Below, piece by piece: positions 9,786 to 17,787 of a stretch of DNA of 64,000 nt. Source of the stretch: Aphanothece hegewaldii CCALA 016 (GTDB lineage: Bacteria > Cyanobacteriota > Cyanobacteriia > Cyanobacteriales > Microcystaceae); assembly GCF_003007785.1 (NCBI RefSeq), contig NZ_PXOH01000018.1:1-64000 (forward strand), written 5' to 3'. The translations under genes were made by a program, and so were the position numbers. The notes under the pieces are model-generated. The model was not told the origin of the DNA. It did not search any database and saw only the letters and a list, made by a program, of their open reading frames with translations. Numbering within the stretch: the first letter of the stretch is position 1; each line of letters starts with the position of its first letter.

Positions 9786-11797
9786 TATAATACCTCAATT
9801 TGCCAATAATCATTTTCTCTTAGTGGTTCCAGAAAAGAAGACGGTTGATTTTTTGAACCAAATACCAACAATGAGCGCATCGCTCTAGAACAAGCAATGT
9901 AAAAAAGCTGTCTTTGTTGTTTAAGTAATTCTTTCTGTTCATCTCTATGACTATTATTTATGTAATTTGGCAGTAGTCCTTCTGTTAAACCAACCACAAC
10001 AACAAAAGGAAATTCTAGACCTTTTACTGATTCTAAACTTAATACTCTAATACAACTATTACTTGAATTATGATTTAGCTTGTCTTGATATTCAGATGCA
10101 AGACCGTAAAAACTTAGCTGTCTAGCTAAAAATTCTCCATATTGACGCTCAGGTGATAAAATAACTCCTGTATAAATAGGTAACTTAAATTTTTTTGAGC
10201 TTTGTTTGAAAAATACTTTAATTAATTTTGCTTGATTTAATAGATCATCTGTTAAAATAATTTTAGGTTTTTCACCTCTTAAATTAGAAAAACTAGCAGT
10301 TTCTACACTTGATATAATGCTAGGATACGCTTTTCCTATTTGTTCAGTATTACGAAAGCTTCTATTTAAAGTTCTTATTTCTCCTTTATACTCATTCTCA
10401 TCTTGTAGAAAGTCCCACGCAAAAGGAAGCTTTTTTAAACTTTGCTCAGTATCTGCCGTTAAATAAAATTTATTTTTTGAAATAGCTAATTTCATTAAAA
10501 TTTCTATTGCAACTGGCGAAAGATCCTGTGCTTCATCAATCACAATAGCATTAAAAACAGAAGTATTCTTTTTATTAATAATTTCTAAAGCTTTTTGTCT
10601 GATATGCTCAGTTGTAATATAACCCGATTTTCTTAAAATCTTTTTCCATTGTACATAAATTTCCCAAATCTGTTCCATAATCTGCTTTTCTGGTTTATAT
10701 CCAAGACCAAAACGAGAAATTTGTAAATATTCATCACAGCTTTCTATTCCTCTAGATTCAATCACAATTAATATTTCATCAAGCAAATAATTCAAGCCAA
10801 GATTAATAATCTGATTTTTAATAGATGGTATAATAGTAATCTCATGAATGACTGATTTCAAGCAGAATAAACATATTTCTTCTGTTGCTAATTTATATCG
10901 TTCTCCATAAGATCGTCTATAAATTTCAGAAGCTAATTCATCAACTGTTTTTAAAGTTACTCCTTTAGCTTGTAAATCATCTCCAATTAAAGCTTTCAAA
11001 GGCTTGATATAATATTCAATTAAAGAGGGATTAATTGTTGTAAATAGTATCTTTTTATAGCCATCTTTAAGTAACTTTTTAGTTTGATAATAAGCTAAAA
11101 TAGATTTTCCTGTTCCTGGCCCACCCTTTATTAAAAGTGGATAGTCATTCTTTTGATTTAGTATTTTCTCTTGTTCTTCACTAAGTTTAAGATAGAAATT
11201 TTTAATTTCTCCTTGAAGATATTTTCTTATATCATCTGATTCTTCTAAAACATATTCAGCTTTTTTATCAATTAGGTCTAATTCTTCTTCAATAGACTTT
11301 TCACGGGAAGGTAAACAGTCAATAATTATTTCTATCCATTTTGGTTCTATTGGTAGCTCAAGTAAATCATCTTCTTGATCAATAGATAATAATCGCTCAT
11401 GATATTCTTTAGGTATTTCCCAATGTTCTAGCTGCTCTGACGTTAAGAAACTACTCTGAGTGGGTAAACTTTCGTCTTCATCGATCTTAATAACACATAA
11501 ACTTTCTTCCTCAGCTATTGACATCAAGTTTTCTGACTTATATGTATCCTTATCTCTTTCAACAATCTTGAGCAGTTTAACCCATTGATTATCATACTTA
11601 TAAAATAGGCGATAGCGGTGCGTGACATAGATACGCCATAGATCAATCCCTTTAATTTTTACGCTATGACCATTAGTAGGTTTTGGATTATTTTTTAATT
11701 TTTCAATGACATCAGGTAATTTGTCTCTTATTTTGTTGGGTAAAGTTAAACTACTGTTAAGAAAACTGTCTGTAATAGAAATAGACCAAGACGACAT
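9785..11797 (-). CDS. UvrD-like helicase with an N-terminal RelE/ParE-type domain
   Basis: A 670-residue fusion. Residues about 5-87 resemble the RelE/ParE toxin fold (KIKGIDLWRIYVTHRYRLFY, then LLKIVERDKDTY). Residues about 205-650 are a superfamily 1 helicase: Walker A GGPGTGKS at 225-232, Walker B DEAQD at 421-425, RSFRN near 479-483, VKGLEF at 591-596 and YIACSRA at 633-639. All motor motifs look intact. The helicase is predicted to move on DNA or RNA; the RelE-like part may bind or cut RNA or serve as a binding platform. It is the first gene of a minus-strand cluster with the PhnD-like and nuclease/phosphatase genes. Its base composition is more AT-rich than that of phoH upstream. Domain assignments are good; the biological role is unknown. 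Confidence 0.82.
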   Translation of the reverse strand: MSSWSISITDSFLNSSLTLPNKIRDKLPDVIEKLKNNPKPTNGHSVKIKGIDLWRIYVTHRYRLFYKYDNQWVKLLKIVERDKDTYKSENLMSIAEEESLCVIKIDEDESLPTQSSFLTSEQLEHWEIPKEYHERLLSIDQEDDLLELPIEPKWIEIIIDCLPSREKSIEEELDLIDKKAEYVLEESDDIRKYLQGEIKNFYLKLSEEQEKILNQKNDYPLLIKGGPGTGKSILAYYQTKKLLKDGYKKILFTTINPSLIEYYIKPLKALIGDDLQAKGVTLKTVDELASEIYRRSYGERYKLATEEICLFCLKSVIHEITIIPSIKNQIINLGLNYLLDEILIVIESRGIESCDEYLQISRFGLGYKPEKQIMEQIWEIYVQWKKILRKSGYITTEHIRQKALEIINKKNTSVFNAIVIDEAQDLSPVAIEILMKLAISKNKFYLTADTEQSLKKLPFAWDFLQDENEYKGEIRTLNRSFRNTEQIGKAYPSIISSVETASFSNLRGEKPKIILTDDLLNQAKLIKVFFKQSSKKFKLPIYTGVILSPERQYGEFLARQLSFYGLASEYQDKLNHNSSNSCIRVLSLESVKGLEFPFVVVVGLTEGLLPNYINNSHRDEQKELLKQQRQLFYIACSRAMRSLLVFGSKNQPSSFLEPLRENDYWQIEVL

Positions 11798-11907
11798 AAA
11801 GTTTATTGAGCAAATTTTGTTCTATATACAGAGTTCCCATTATTGTCTTATTTCTAACATTGGCTAGTTATACTAAATCCGTATAAATCGGACTCTTTTA
11901 ATTAAGC

Positions 11908-11931
11908 GTAGGGGTTTGGTCTCCAAACCCT
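11908..11931. repeat. GTAGGGGTTTGG palindromic repeat
   Basis: GTAGGGGTTTGG, TCT, CCAAACCCT: one copy of the dispersed palindrome family, placed between phoH and the RelE-helicase gene. It could end the phoH transcript. Confidence 0.75.
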
Positions 11932-12009
11932 CTATTTTACTGGATTTGGTATTACAGTAAAGCTTGAATAGTTAGATATTCCAATCAATAATCACAGTAC
12001 AATAACAAA

Positions 12010-12963
12010 TTATTGAGCTTGTTCATAAGCGGCAACAATGCGCTGTACAAGGGGATGACGTACAACATCAGCTTGTGTGAAATAACAAAAAGAAAGCCCT
12101 TCAACTGATTTTAAAATACGTTGAGCAACGACTAAACCTGATTCTTGTTGGGGGGGTAAGTCCGTTTGTGTCACATCACCTGTAACCACCATTCGTGAAC
12201 CATTACCCAAACGAGTGAGAACCATTTTTAATTGAGCCGGTGTGGTGTTTTGGGCTTCATCAACGATAATAAAAGAATTGCTCAGGGTACGTCCGCGCAT
12301 ATAAGCCAGTGGTGCGACTTCTATTTTACCGCGTTCCATCAAGTCTGGTATCTTAGCCGCGTCGATAAATTCATATAAAGCATCGTACAAGGGACGCAGA
12401 AAAGGATTAACTTTTTGCTGCAAGTCTCCTGGTAAAAAGCCGAGTTTTTCCCCTGCTTCTACCGCCGGACGAGTGAGGATAATGCGTTCTACTTGGTCAC
12501 TTAATAAAGCTTGTACGGCTAAAACGGCGGCTAAAAAGGTTTTTCCTGTTCCTGCCGGCCCAATACAAAAGGTGATATCGTGGGTCTGAATGGCTTTGAT
12601 ATATTGTCGTTGACGAAAGGTTTTAGCGCGAATGACTTCGCCTCGTCGTGTTCTGGCGAGTACATTTTGCTGTAAGTCTTTGTATTCTTCTGATTTTCCC
12701 GTATCTATGGCATGAATGGCGGTTAAAATGTCGGGTTCTGAGATAGTTTTGGCTTCTTCCCAATATGGCGATAGGGAACGTACAATCTTTGTCGCACGTT
12801 CCACCGCTTTTTCTTGGCCATAAAGGATCAGTTCTTGTCCCCGCAATACTAGATTAGCTCCAGTTTGACGGGAGATATATTTTAGGTTTTCTTCTTTGTT
12901 GCCAGCTAATGCGATCGCACTATCATGACTGTTCAATAGAATGGTTTGAGAGGCTTCTGTCAT
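12010..12963 (-). CDS. phoH: PhoH family ATPase
   Basis: A 317-residue cytoplasmic PhoH-like protein. The N-terminal 100 residues resemble the KH-like RNA-binding part of PhoH proteins (GKEENLKYISRQTGANLVLRG). The ATPase core has Walker A GPAGTGKT, the motif RPAVEAGEKLGFLPGD, Walker B VDEAQN and TGDVTQTDLP. Members are linked to RNA metabolism and, in E. coli, to phosphate starvation; the exact role in cyanobacteria is not settled. The ATG at 12963 is preceded directly by an in-frame GTG, so the start could be three bases further up. It lies 47 bases downstream of rplT and may be cotranscribed with it. Confidence 0.93.
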   Translation of the reverse strand: MTEASQTILLNSHDSAIALAGNKEENLKYISRQTGANLVLRGQELILYGQEKAVERATKIVRSLSPYWEEAKTISEPDILTAIHAIDTGKSEEYKDLQQNVLARTRRGEVIRAKTFRQRQYIKAIQTHDITFCIGPAGTGKTFLAAVLAVQALLSDQVERIILTRPAVEAGEKLGFLPGDLQQKVNPFLRPLYDALYEFIDAAKIPDLMERGKIEVAPLAYMRGRTLSNSFIIVDEAQNTTPAQLKMVLTRLGNGSRMVVTGDVTQTDLPPQQESGLVVAQRILKSVEGLSFCYFTQADVVRHPLVQRIVAAYEQAQ

Positions 12964-13010
12964 CACTATTCTTCATATAAAGCCTAAAAAAAGCGATCGG
13001 CCAAACCATT

Positions 13011-13364
13011 TTATTTTCCTTGCGCTGCGACTTCAACCACTTTAGCAAATGCTTGAGGGTCTAAAACAGCGAGTTGGGCTAACATTTTCCGGTTTAGCTG
13101 AATATCGACTTTTTTCATTTGTCCGATTAATTGACTATAGCTCATCCCTTGTTGGCGAGATGCTGCATTAATACGGGTGATCCACAAACGGCGAAAATCT
13201 CTTTTACGTTTGCGTCGATCCCGATATGAGTTCCGCAGGGCTTTCATTACCTGTTGATTTGCTGTGCGGAATAGTTTAGAATGTGAACCTCTAAACCCTT
13301 TGGCTAGTTTGAGAATTTTTTTGCGACGTTTGCGAGCGACGTTACCGCGTTTTACTCTGGTCAT
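13011..13364 (-). CDS. rplT: 50S ribosomal protein L20
   Basis: A 117-residue, very basic ribosomal protein that binds 23S rRNA early in assembly of the large subunit. The start [26 protein letters not shown] and the internal [21 protein letters not shown] are diagnostic of L20. It follows rpmI by 35 bases on the same strand, the usual rpmI-rplT order. infC, which often precedes this pair in other bacteria, is not upstream here, so any infC-leader autoregulation cannot apply in this form. Confidence 0.98.
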   Translation of the reverse strand: MTRVKRGNVARKRRKKILKLAKGFRGSHSKLFRTANQQVMKALRNSYRDRRKRKRDFRRLWITRINAASRQQGMSYSQLIGQMKKVDIQLNRKMLAQLAVLDPQAFAKVVEVAAQGK

Positions 13365-13399
13365 GATTTTTGATTATTGTTTTTTTAGGGCGTAATTAT

Positions 13400-13600
13400 T
13401 TATAAATAAGGCAGCATGAGACGTACTTCGTCTTCATCTTCTGGACTCACTAAGGCGATGTTTGACAAACGACGACGTTTGACTTCAGATGATTTGTGCT
13501 GTAATAAGTGGTTTTTGAAGGCTTTACGACGAAATATCTTTCCACTTCCTGTGGCTCGAAATCTTTTCGCGGCCGCCCTACGGGTTTTTAGCTTGGGCAT
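13400..13600 (-). CDS. rpmI: 50S ribosomal protein L35
   Basis: A 66-residue basic ribosomal protein of the large subunit. [20 protein letters not shown] is the standard L35 start, so I use the ATG at 13600; an in-frame ATG at 13627 would add nine residues (MCLYFSKES) with no family support. AAAGA lies about five bases upstream of the chosen start. It is the first gene of the rpmI-rplT(-phoH) minus-strand group, and the group's promoter should lie in 13601-13840. Confidence 0.97.
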   Translation of the reverse strand: MPKLKTRRAAAKRFRATGSGKIFRRKAFKNHLLQHKSSEVKRRRLSNIALVSPEDEDEVRLMLPYL

Positions 13601-13846
13601 AGATTCTTTACTAAAATAAAGACACAATCGCTTATTATATCATCAAACGTTTAATCAGCACAAGATATGTGTTGTAGTAAAGTGCGGGGCAATAGGCGAT
13701 CGCTATAACTTTTTCGTTGTCTTCTCTTTGATTCCAGACTACTATAGACGAGGGCTCGCTCTTTTATCTCTAACTGTAGGATATCGGAGTACGAAAGATG
13801 TGGCTCAATTTAACTCACGGATGATTTACAAAGGAGACAATTCTCT

Positions 13847-14311
13847 ATGAAACTAAAAATCGTAACTATTTTCGCCTCTTTTCTGGTTTTACTCAATCTT
13901 GTTGTCTGTGGCACTGCTCAAGCCCAAATTGCTCAGGTTTCGCCCGATAAACCTGACTTTACAACACTAACACCCGAAGAAAAAACCGATTTCTTTAGTA
14001 AAATTAAAAATCTCTTTAAGCCTTCACCAGATGATATTGCTGACAAAATGAAAATGAAGGAAAAATTTAAGCCTTCACCTGATGATATTGCTGAAAAAGT
14101 TAAAAACAGCATGAAAATGAAAGAAAAATTCAAACCCGCTCTTGATGATGCGGCTGAAGCAGTCGACGGAGCTAAAGCGAAGTTATCTCCAGATGATATC
14201 GCTGAAAAAATCAAAAACAGCATGAAAATGAAAGAAAAATTTAAGCCCTCTGCTGATGATATCGCTGAAAAAATCAAAGCTAAAGCCGCCGCCGCCGAAA
14301 CAGCAGAATAA
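13847..14311 (+). CDS. Exported internally repetitive protein of unknown function
   Basis: A 154-residue protein with a signal peptide (residues 1-26, ending GTAQAQ) and an almost entirely repetitive mature part. The unit, about KFKPSPDDIAEKVKNSMKMKE, occurs about four times in full or part form between residues 60 and 148, separated once by a divergent stretch (PALDDAAEAVDGAKAK). Charged residues alternate so that amphipathic helices are likely. I know no family for it. GGAG about ten bases before the ATG supports the start. It is transcribed away from rpmI and faces the Calx-beta fragment, with a palindromic repeat between them. Confidence 0.75.
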   Translation: MKLKIVTIFASFLVLLNLVVCGTAQAQIAQVSPDKPDFTTLTPEEKTDFFSKIKNLFKPSPDDIADKMKMKEKFKPSPDDIAEKVKNSMKMKEKFKPALDDAAEAVDGAKAKLSPDDIAEKIKNSMKMKEKFKPSADDIAEKIKAKAAAAETAE

Positions 14312-14353
14312 TTTTTAACTCAACATTCTTTAAGGGTTTAATTACCCAATCAT

Positions 14354-14384
14354 TTGTAGGGGCTTGGTCTCCAAATCCCTACAA
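14354..14384. repeat. GTAGGGG palindromic repeat between convergent genes
   Basis: TTGTAGGGGCTTGG, TCT, then CCAAATCCCTACAA form a near-perfect 14-base inverted repeat with two mismatches. It sits between two convergent genes, where it could act as a terminator in both directions. Confidence 0.75.
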
Positions 14385-14401
14385 TTATTTAAAGAGTCAA
14401 A

Positions 14402-15043
14402 TTAAACAAAAAAGTTAGCAGAAGTAGCCATATTGTCCAAAACATTGAACGGCTCATAACTAGCTAAAAGTGGGTCAGAACTCTGAGACATTAAATTAGT
14501 CGTACCAGCAACAATTGTACTACTATCATTGTCCTCAATATTCCATAAAGCCACATCCTGCCCCCCTAACGTTCCATTGGTTGGATTAATCAGTCGTAAA
14601 AAAGCGAATTCTGTCGGTTCAGCAAGTAGATCATCAATTGGAGATATCGAAACCGTTTTACTCTTTTCATCAGCAGCAAAAGTGACATTTGTCAAGCTAG
14701 AATCGGTAAAATCTTGACCAGCGATCGCGGTTCCATTAGAAATGTAAAATTGTACAGTAGAAGAATTAGCTAATGTTCCTGAACGACTAATTGTAACGGT
14801 TGTCGTATTGCCGCCTTCTGTACTGGTAAAGGAAGGTTTAGAGAACTGAATCGTTGTAGCCGCTACATCATCATTTTGAATTGTACCCTGTCCGATGGCA
14901 TCAGCAAGAGTGGCATTTGTTGGAGAGGTGAGATTAACAACGAAGGTTTCATCAGGTTCTACAGTGGTATCACCAATAATGGGAACTGTCAAAGTTTTAC
15001 TGGTTTGTCCTGGAGTAAAGGTCAAAGTACCAGATTTATTCGT
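14402..15043 (-). pseudogene. 3' fragment of an exoprotein gene: Calx-beta repeats and conserved C-terminal tail
   Basis: This frame encodes the end of one Calx-beta domain (SGTLTFTPGQTSKTLTVPIIGD), a second Calx-beta domain and the tail SSDPLLASYEPFNVLDNMATSANFFV, which is shared with the two paralogues at 17.8 and 20.3 kb. It has no start of its own: at 15043/15044 it joins the right end of the tnpB element. Paralogues carry GATTAC directly before the first host bases here (ACGAATA). The preceding half of the Calx-beta domain and everything before it is missing. It is therefore a decapitated remnant of the gene whose 5' part is at 16390-17351. Confidence 0.85.
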
Positions 15044-16284
15044 TTGACACTCCAACCGATAAATCGGTTGGATTCTTGCTTCAACGAGTCTTCGGAAAGC
15101 CTGATATTGCTATCAAACCCCGACAGAACCTCTCCACAAGCATTTTGAATCACGGGCTGTCCGACCGCGATTAAACCACGATTTCTAATTACTTGGCTTG
15201 CTGCTGTGTCTCGATTAGTTGTATACCCACAAGAACAGGAATGGATTCGCTCATTCAAGCTTTTTTTACCTATATGAGTATTACAATTTGGACAAATTTG
15301 AGACGTATAATCTTTGTTAACTTTCAAGAAAAATACGTCTCGTTTCCAACACACATAAGACAAGATTTCAAAGAATTGACCAAAACCAGCATCTAAAGTA
15401 TGTTTACCAAATAATCCTTTAGCCCAAGCTTTGAAATTAATATCTTCAACAAATATCATTCCAGCCGTGTCACAAAGACGATGTGCCAGCTTGTAGTGCC
15501 AGTCTTTTCGAGACGAGTGAATTTTTTGATGAAGTTTTGCTATTTTGCTTTGGAGCTTTAACCAATTGTTAGACCCTTTCTTTTTGTTTTTTAATCGTCT
15601 TTGTAGCAATTTAAGCTGACCAGATAAACGATTAAAAAACCGAGGTCTTTTGATTAATTCTCCATCGCTTGTAGCTAAGTAGAAATCTAACCCGATATCG
15701 ACACCTAGCGGATGTCCATGTATTGGAACATTGGGAACATCGATAGCTAATTGATAGACCAATAAGACAAAGTAACCTGATGCTCTTTTTACGACTCTTA
15801 TTTGTTTGAGCAAGAAGCCTTCAGGGGTTGGTCTAGACCGTCTAATTTTAACCTTTCCTATTTTGGGAAGATTGACCCAGTTATCCCCTACCCATTCATT
15901 TTTAACTGATGGATAGACAAAGCTTCTCATGCACTTTTTGAAGCGCGGAAATCCAAAGCTTCTTTCCCACATATTGACAAATGCTGCTTCTAACTGTCTT
16001 AGGGTTTGTTGCAACACTTGAGAATGTGGAAAGTTTAGTCCTGGATAAATCTTTTTAGCTTCTGTTAAAGACTTGCACTGAGAATTATAGGTTGGTCTAG
16101 GAGTCTCAGGACTTATAATGTATTCAGAGTGTATTGAGCAACAGTTAATCGGTGACTTACGACTATTAACCCAATCTTTTCTTTCTCGTAGCGCATAGTT
16201 ATAAACTCTTCTGCACGCCTCAAGATATGTCTCAATTGTTTCTATTTGAGACTGATTGGGTTTTAATTTAAAGTCATGTGTCAC
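15022..16284 (-). CDS. tnpB: TnpB RNA-guided nuclease of an IS605-type element
   Basis: TnpB is a miniature RuvC nuclease guided by an RNA from the element's right end. The catalytic residues are present: Asp in LGVDIGLDF (RuvC-I), Glu in IFVEDINF (RuvC-II) and Asp in TNRDTAAS (RuvC-III). The zinc ribbon is CPNC followed by CSCG. The N-terminal helical RNA-binding part (LKPNQSQIETIETYLEACRR) is complete, so the enzyme is probably active. I choose the GTG at 16284, since AGGAGG (16300-16295) is ten bases upstream; the ATG at 16293 is only one base from it. The frame runs past the right end of the element and stops 22 bases into host DNA, which may mean the original stop was lost or that the end is normally host-provided. 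Confidence 0.9.
   Translation of the reverse strand: MTHDFKLKPNQSQIETIETYLEACRRVYNYALRERKDWVNSRKSPINCCSIHSEYIISPETPRPTYNSQCKSLTEAKKIYPGLNFPHSQVLQQTLRQLEAAFVNMWERSFGFPRFKKCMRSFVYPSVKNEWVGDNWVNLPKIGKVKIRRSRPTPEGFLLKQIRVVKRASGYFVLLVYQLAIDVPNVPIHGHPLGVDIGLDFYLATSDGELIKRPRFFNRLSGQLKLLQRRLKNKKKGSNNWLKLQSKIAKLHQKIHSSRKDWHYKLAHRLCDTAGMIFVEDINFKAWAKGLFGKHTLDAGFGQFFEILSYVCWKRDVFFLKVNKDYTSQICPNCNTHIGKKSLNERIHSCSCGYTTNRDTAASQVIRNRGLIAVGQPVIQNACGEVLSGFDSNIRLSEDSLKQESNRFIGWSVKRINLVL
15024..15190 (-). ncRNA. Predicted omega RNA (right-end RNA) with its guide
   Basis: TnpB elements make a guide RNA from the 3' end of tnpB and the right end, with the guide taken from the flanking DNA. Here the scaffold would include the hairpin at 15052-15071 and end at TCAA (15044). 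The guide would begin at 15043 on the minus strand as ACGAATAAATCTGGTACTTT. The right edge given is arbitrary, because the 5' end cannot be read from sequence. This is inferred from the family, not observed. Confidence 0.4.
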
Positions 16285-16389
16285 TGTTATCATACCTCCT
16301 ATTTTAACATATTTAATAAATAAGCTCACATTTATTAAGGCGATTCATCCACACGATTAAAATCGTGGGCTCATCGAAGCCACGTATCT
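15044..16389 (-). mobile_element. IS200/IS605-family, IS608-like element carrying tnpB only
   Basis: A 1346-bp insertion with the features of an IS605-type single-strand transposon. On the minus strand the left end follows TTAC (16393-16390) and the right end finishes with TCAA (15047-15044); these are the left and right cleavage sequences described for IS608. Each end has a subterminal hairpin: GGCGAT/ATCG..GCC enclosing ACGATTAAAATCGT (16339-16381), and CCAACCGAT/ATCGGTTGG (15052-15071). Only tnpB is present; tnpA is absent, so movement would need a transposase in trans. The right boundary is fixed by alignment with the intact paralogues, where host sequence resumes with ACGAATA immediately after TTAC. 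The two flanks come from different parts of the exoprotein gene. Confidence 0.85.
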
Positions 16390-17351
16390 GTAAGCTGATT
16401 ACCTAAAGCGGTCGAAGGATTCGGAAATAGATTAGTATTAATTAAGCTTTTTCCTGCGCCATTTTTGACAAAACGGTCAAAGGTACTTGGAAAACCTGTA
16501 TTCAATCCCCAATTTCCTGAACCATTATTGTAATTAAAGAAACTAAAAAAGCCTAAACCATGGCCAATTTCATGTAATACCACGCTGACAAAATCATATT
16601 TATTTCCAGGCGTATTAGCATCAGTCCCAAAATACCAGTTGTTAAAACTGCTACTAAAATTGGCTTCAATTTCTGGCGTACTAGGATCTAAATCAGTTCC
16701 AGCTAAAGAATTAGCTAATGCTGATGAATACCATGTTTTAGTCTGGGGAGCATTAGTAAAATTTCTCCAAAAGTCAGTCGGCCCCGCACTACCTAGTATC
16801 CCGGCTCCTAGAGGAGTAAAATTAGCAGTAAGGTTAATCTGTACTGGAGAATCAATTAAGCTTTCCCAAATATCTACAGCATATTGAAAGGCTGCTTGTG
16901 CTGCTGGCGTAAAACCATTGTAATTAACGTTAATAACTGTATTAGAAGTTTGGGGATTAGGAATACCAACTGCTAGATTGTGTAGATTTTGGGGTGCAGT
17001 TATACGAAATGGGTTAGGTCTGGGATCAGCTATTAAAAAGGCTTGTTGATAATTTCTGACTTTTAATGCTTGATTGACCTGAATTGTTTCGCTATTTTGA
17101 TCTAAATTAGTCTGATTTGATAATGATACATCATTATCGCTAGAAAATTGAGTGATTTCTATTTCGATTTTTTCCTGATTAATTGATTTTTCTTGGCTTA
17201 TTTGAAATACAGAAATAGTCTCTTTTTCTGGTTTATTTTCTAAAGTTTCACTCCCTTTACTCTTTAATCGAGATGCGGTCAATGATTCTTGTTCTTCACT
17301 TAAAGGCTCATTAAAACTAGATGAAAATAGATTTATTTTACTATTCGACAT
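16390..17351 (-). pseudogene. 5' fragment of a metzincin-like exoprotease gene, cut by the tnpB element
   Basis: The first 320 residues of a metalloprotease with the same N-terminal leader as the neighbouring exoproteins (MSNSKINLFSSSFNEPLSEE; the paralogues begin MSNSQEN). Residues about 140-320 form the protease domain with the zinc motif HEIGHGLGF at 260-268. The host frame stops at LGNQLT (16390); the element supplies DTWLR and a stop. The rest of the protease domain and any P-domain or first Calx-beta domain are deleted, and the 3' remnant lies at 14402-15043. The start has GAGGTC about eight bases upstream, as in both paralogues. A truncated product could still be made, but without the tail common to the family. 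Confidence 0.85.
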
Positions 17352-17787
17352 GAATAATGACCTCTTTTTTTTCTAGAGTTAAATAATTTGTTTTAGTTTT
17401 TCCAGAACTTTTCTTTTAACTGAATAATAACAGTTTTACTGGAGATAAACTGAACTAAGTAGGTAGTCAAAAACATAATTGTAGGCTGCACCGATGCCCA
17501 CCAATACCTTAAGCCAAGAGTTATGCGGTCTTTTCATAGTAATGTCTAAGCACTTAATTTTAGTATTGGATAACCAATTAATTTTAAAATTATGATACTC
17601 TTTGATTTTAAAATATAAGAAAAATTTAATAATTTTTAAATATTTATTTATTGTTAGTAAATATGGAAATTTATTAAATATTTTTAAGTTTTTTTCATAT
17701 TTAAGTTGTCAATATTTAATACCACATTCACCATGAAGTAGAGACGCTTTACAAGAGAAGCGTTTCTACTCAGGGAGATTGCATTCA
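17352..17787. other. Intergenic region upstream of the split metalloprotease gene
   Basis: No gene is visible. The minus-strand leader (AAAGAGGTCATTATTCATG around the start) is shared with both paralogues. The motif AATTATGATACT (17588-17599) also recurs upstream of both other copies, about 170-250 bases from their starts. The region is very AT-rich between 17600 and 17720. A GTAGAGACGC palindrome lies at 17738-17769, just after the next gene's stop codon. Confidence 0.6.
17738..17769. repeat. GTAGAGACGCG-type palindromic repeat
   Basis: GTAGAGACGCTTT pairs with AAGCGTTTCTAC, allowing one mismatch near the outer end. It sits 18 bases after the stop codon of the 17788-19722 gene and probably serves as its terminator hairpin. 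The same family is at 20.2, 43.4, 50.0 and 53.0 kb. Confidence 0.7.
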
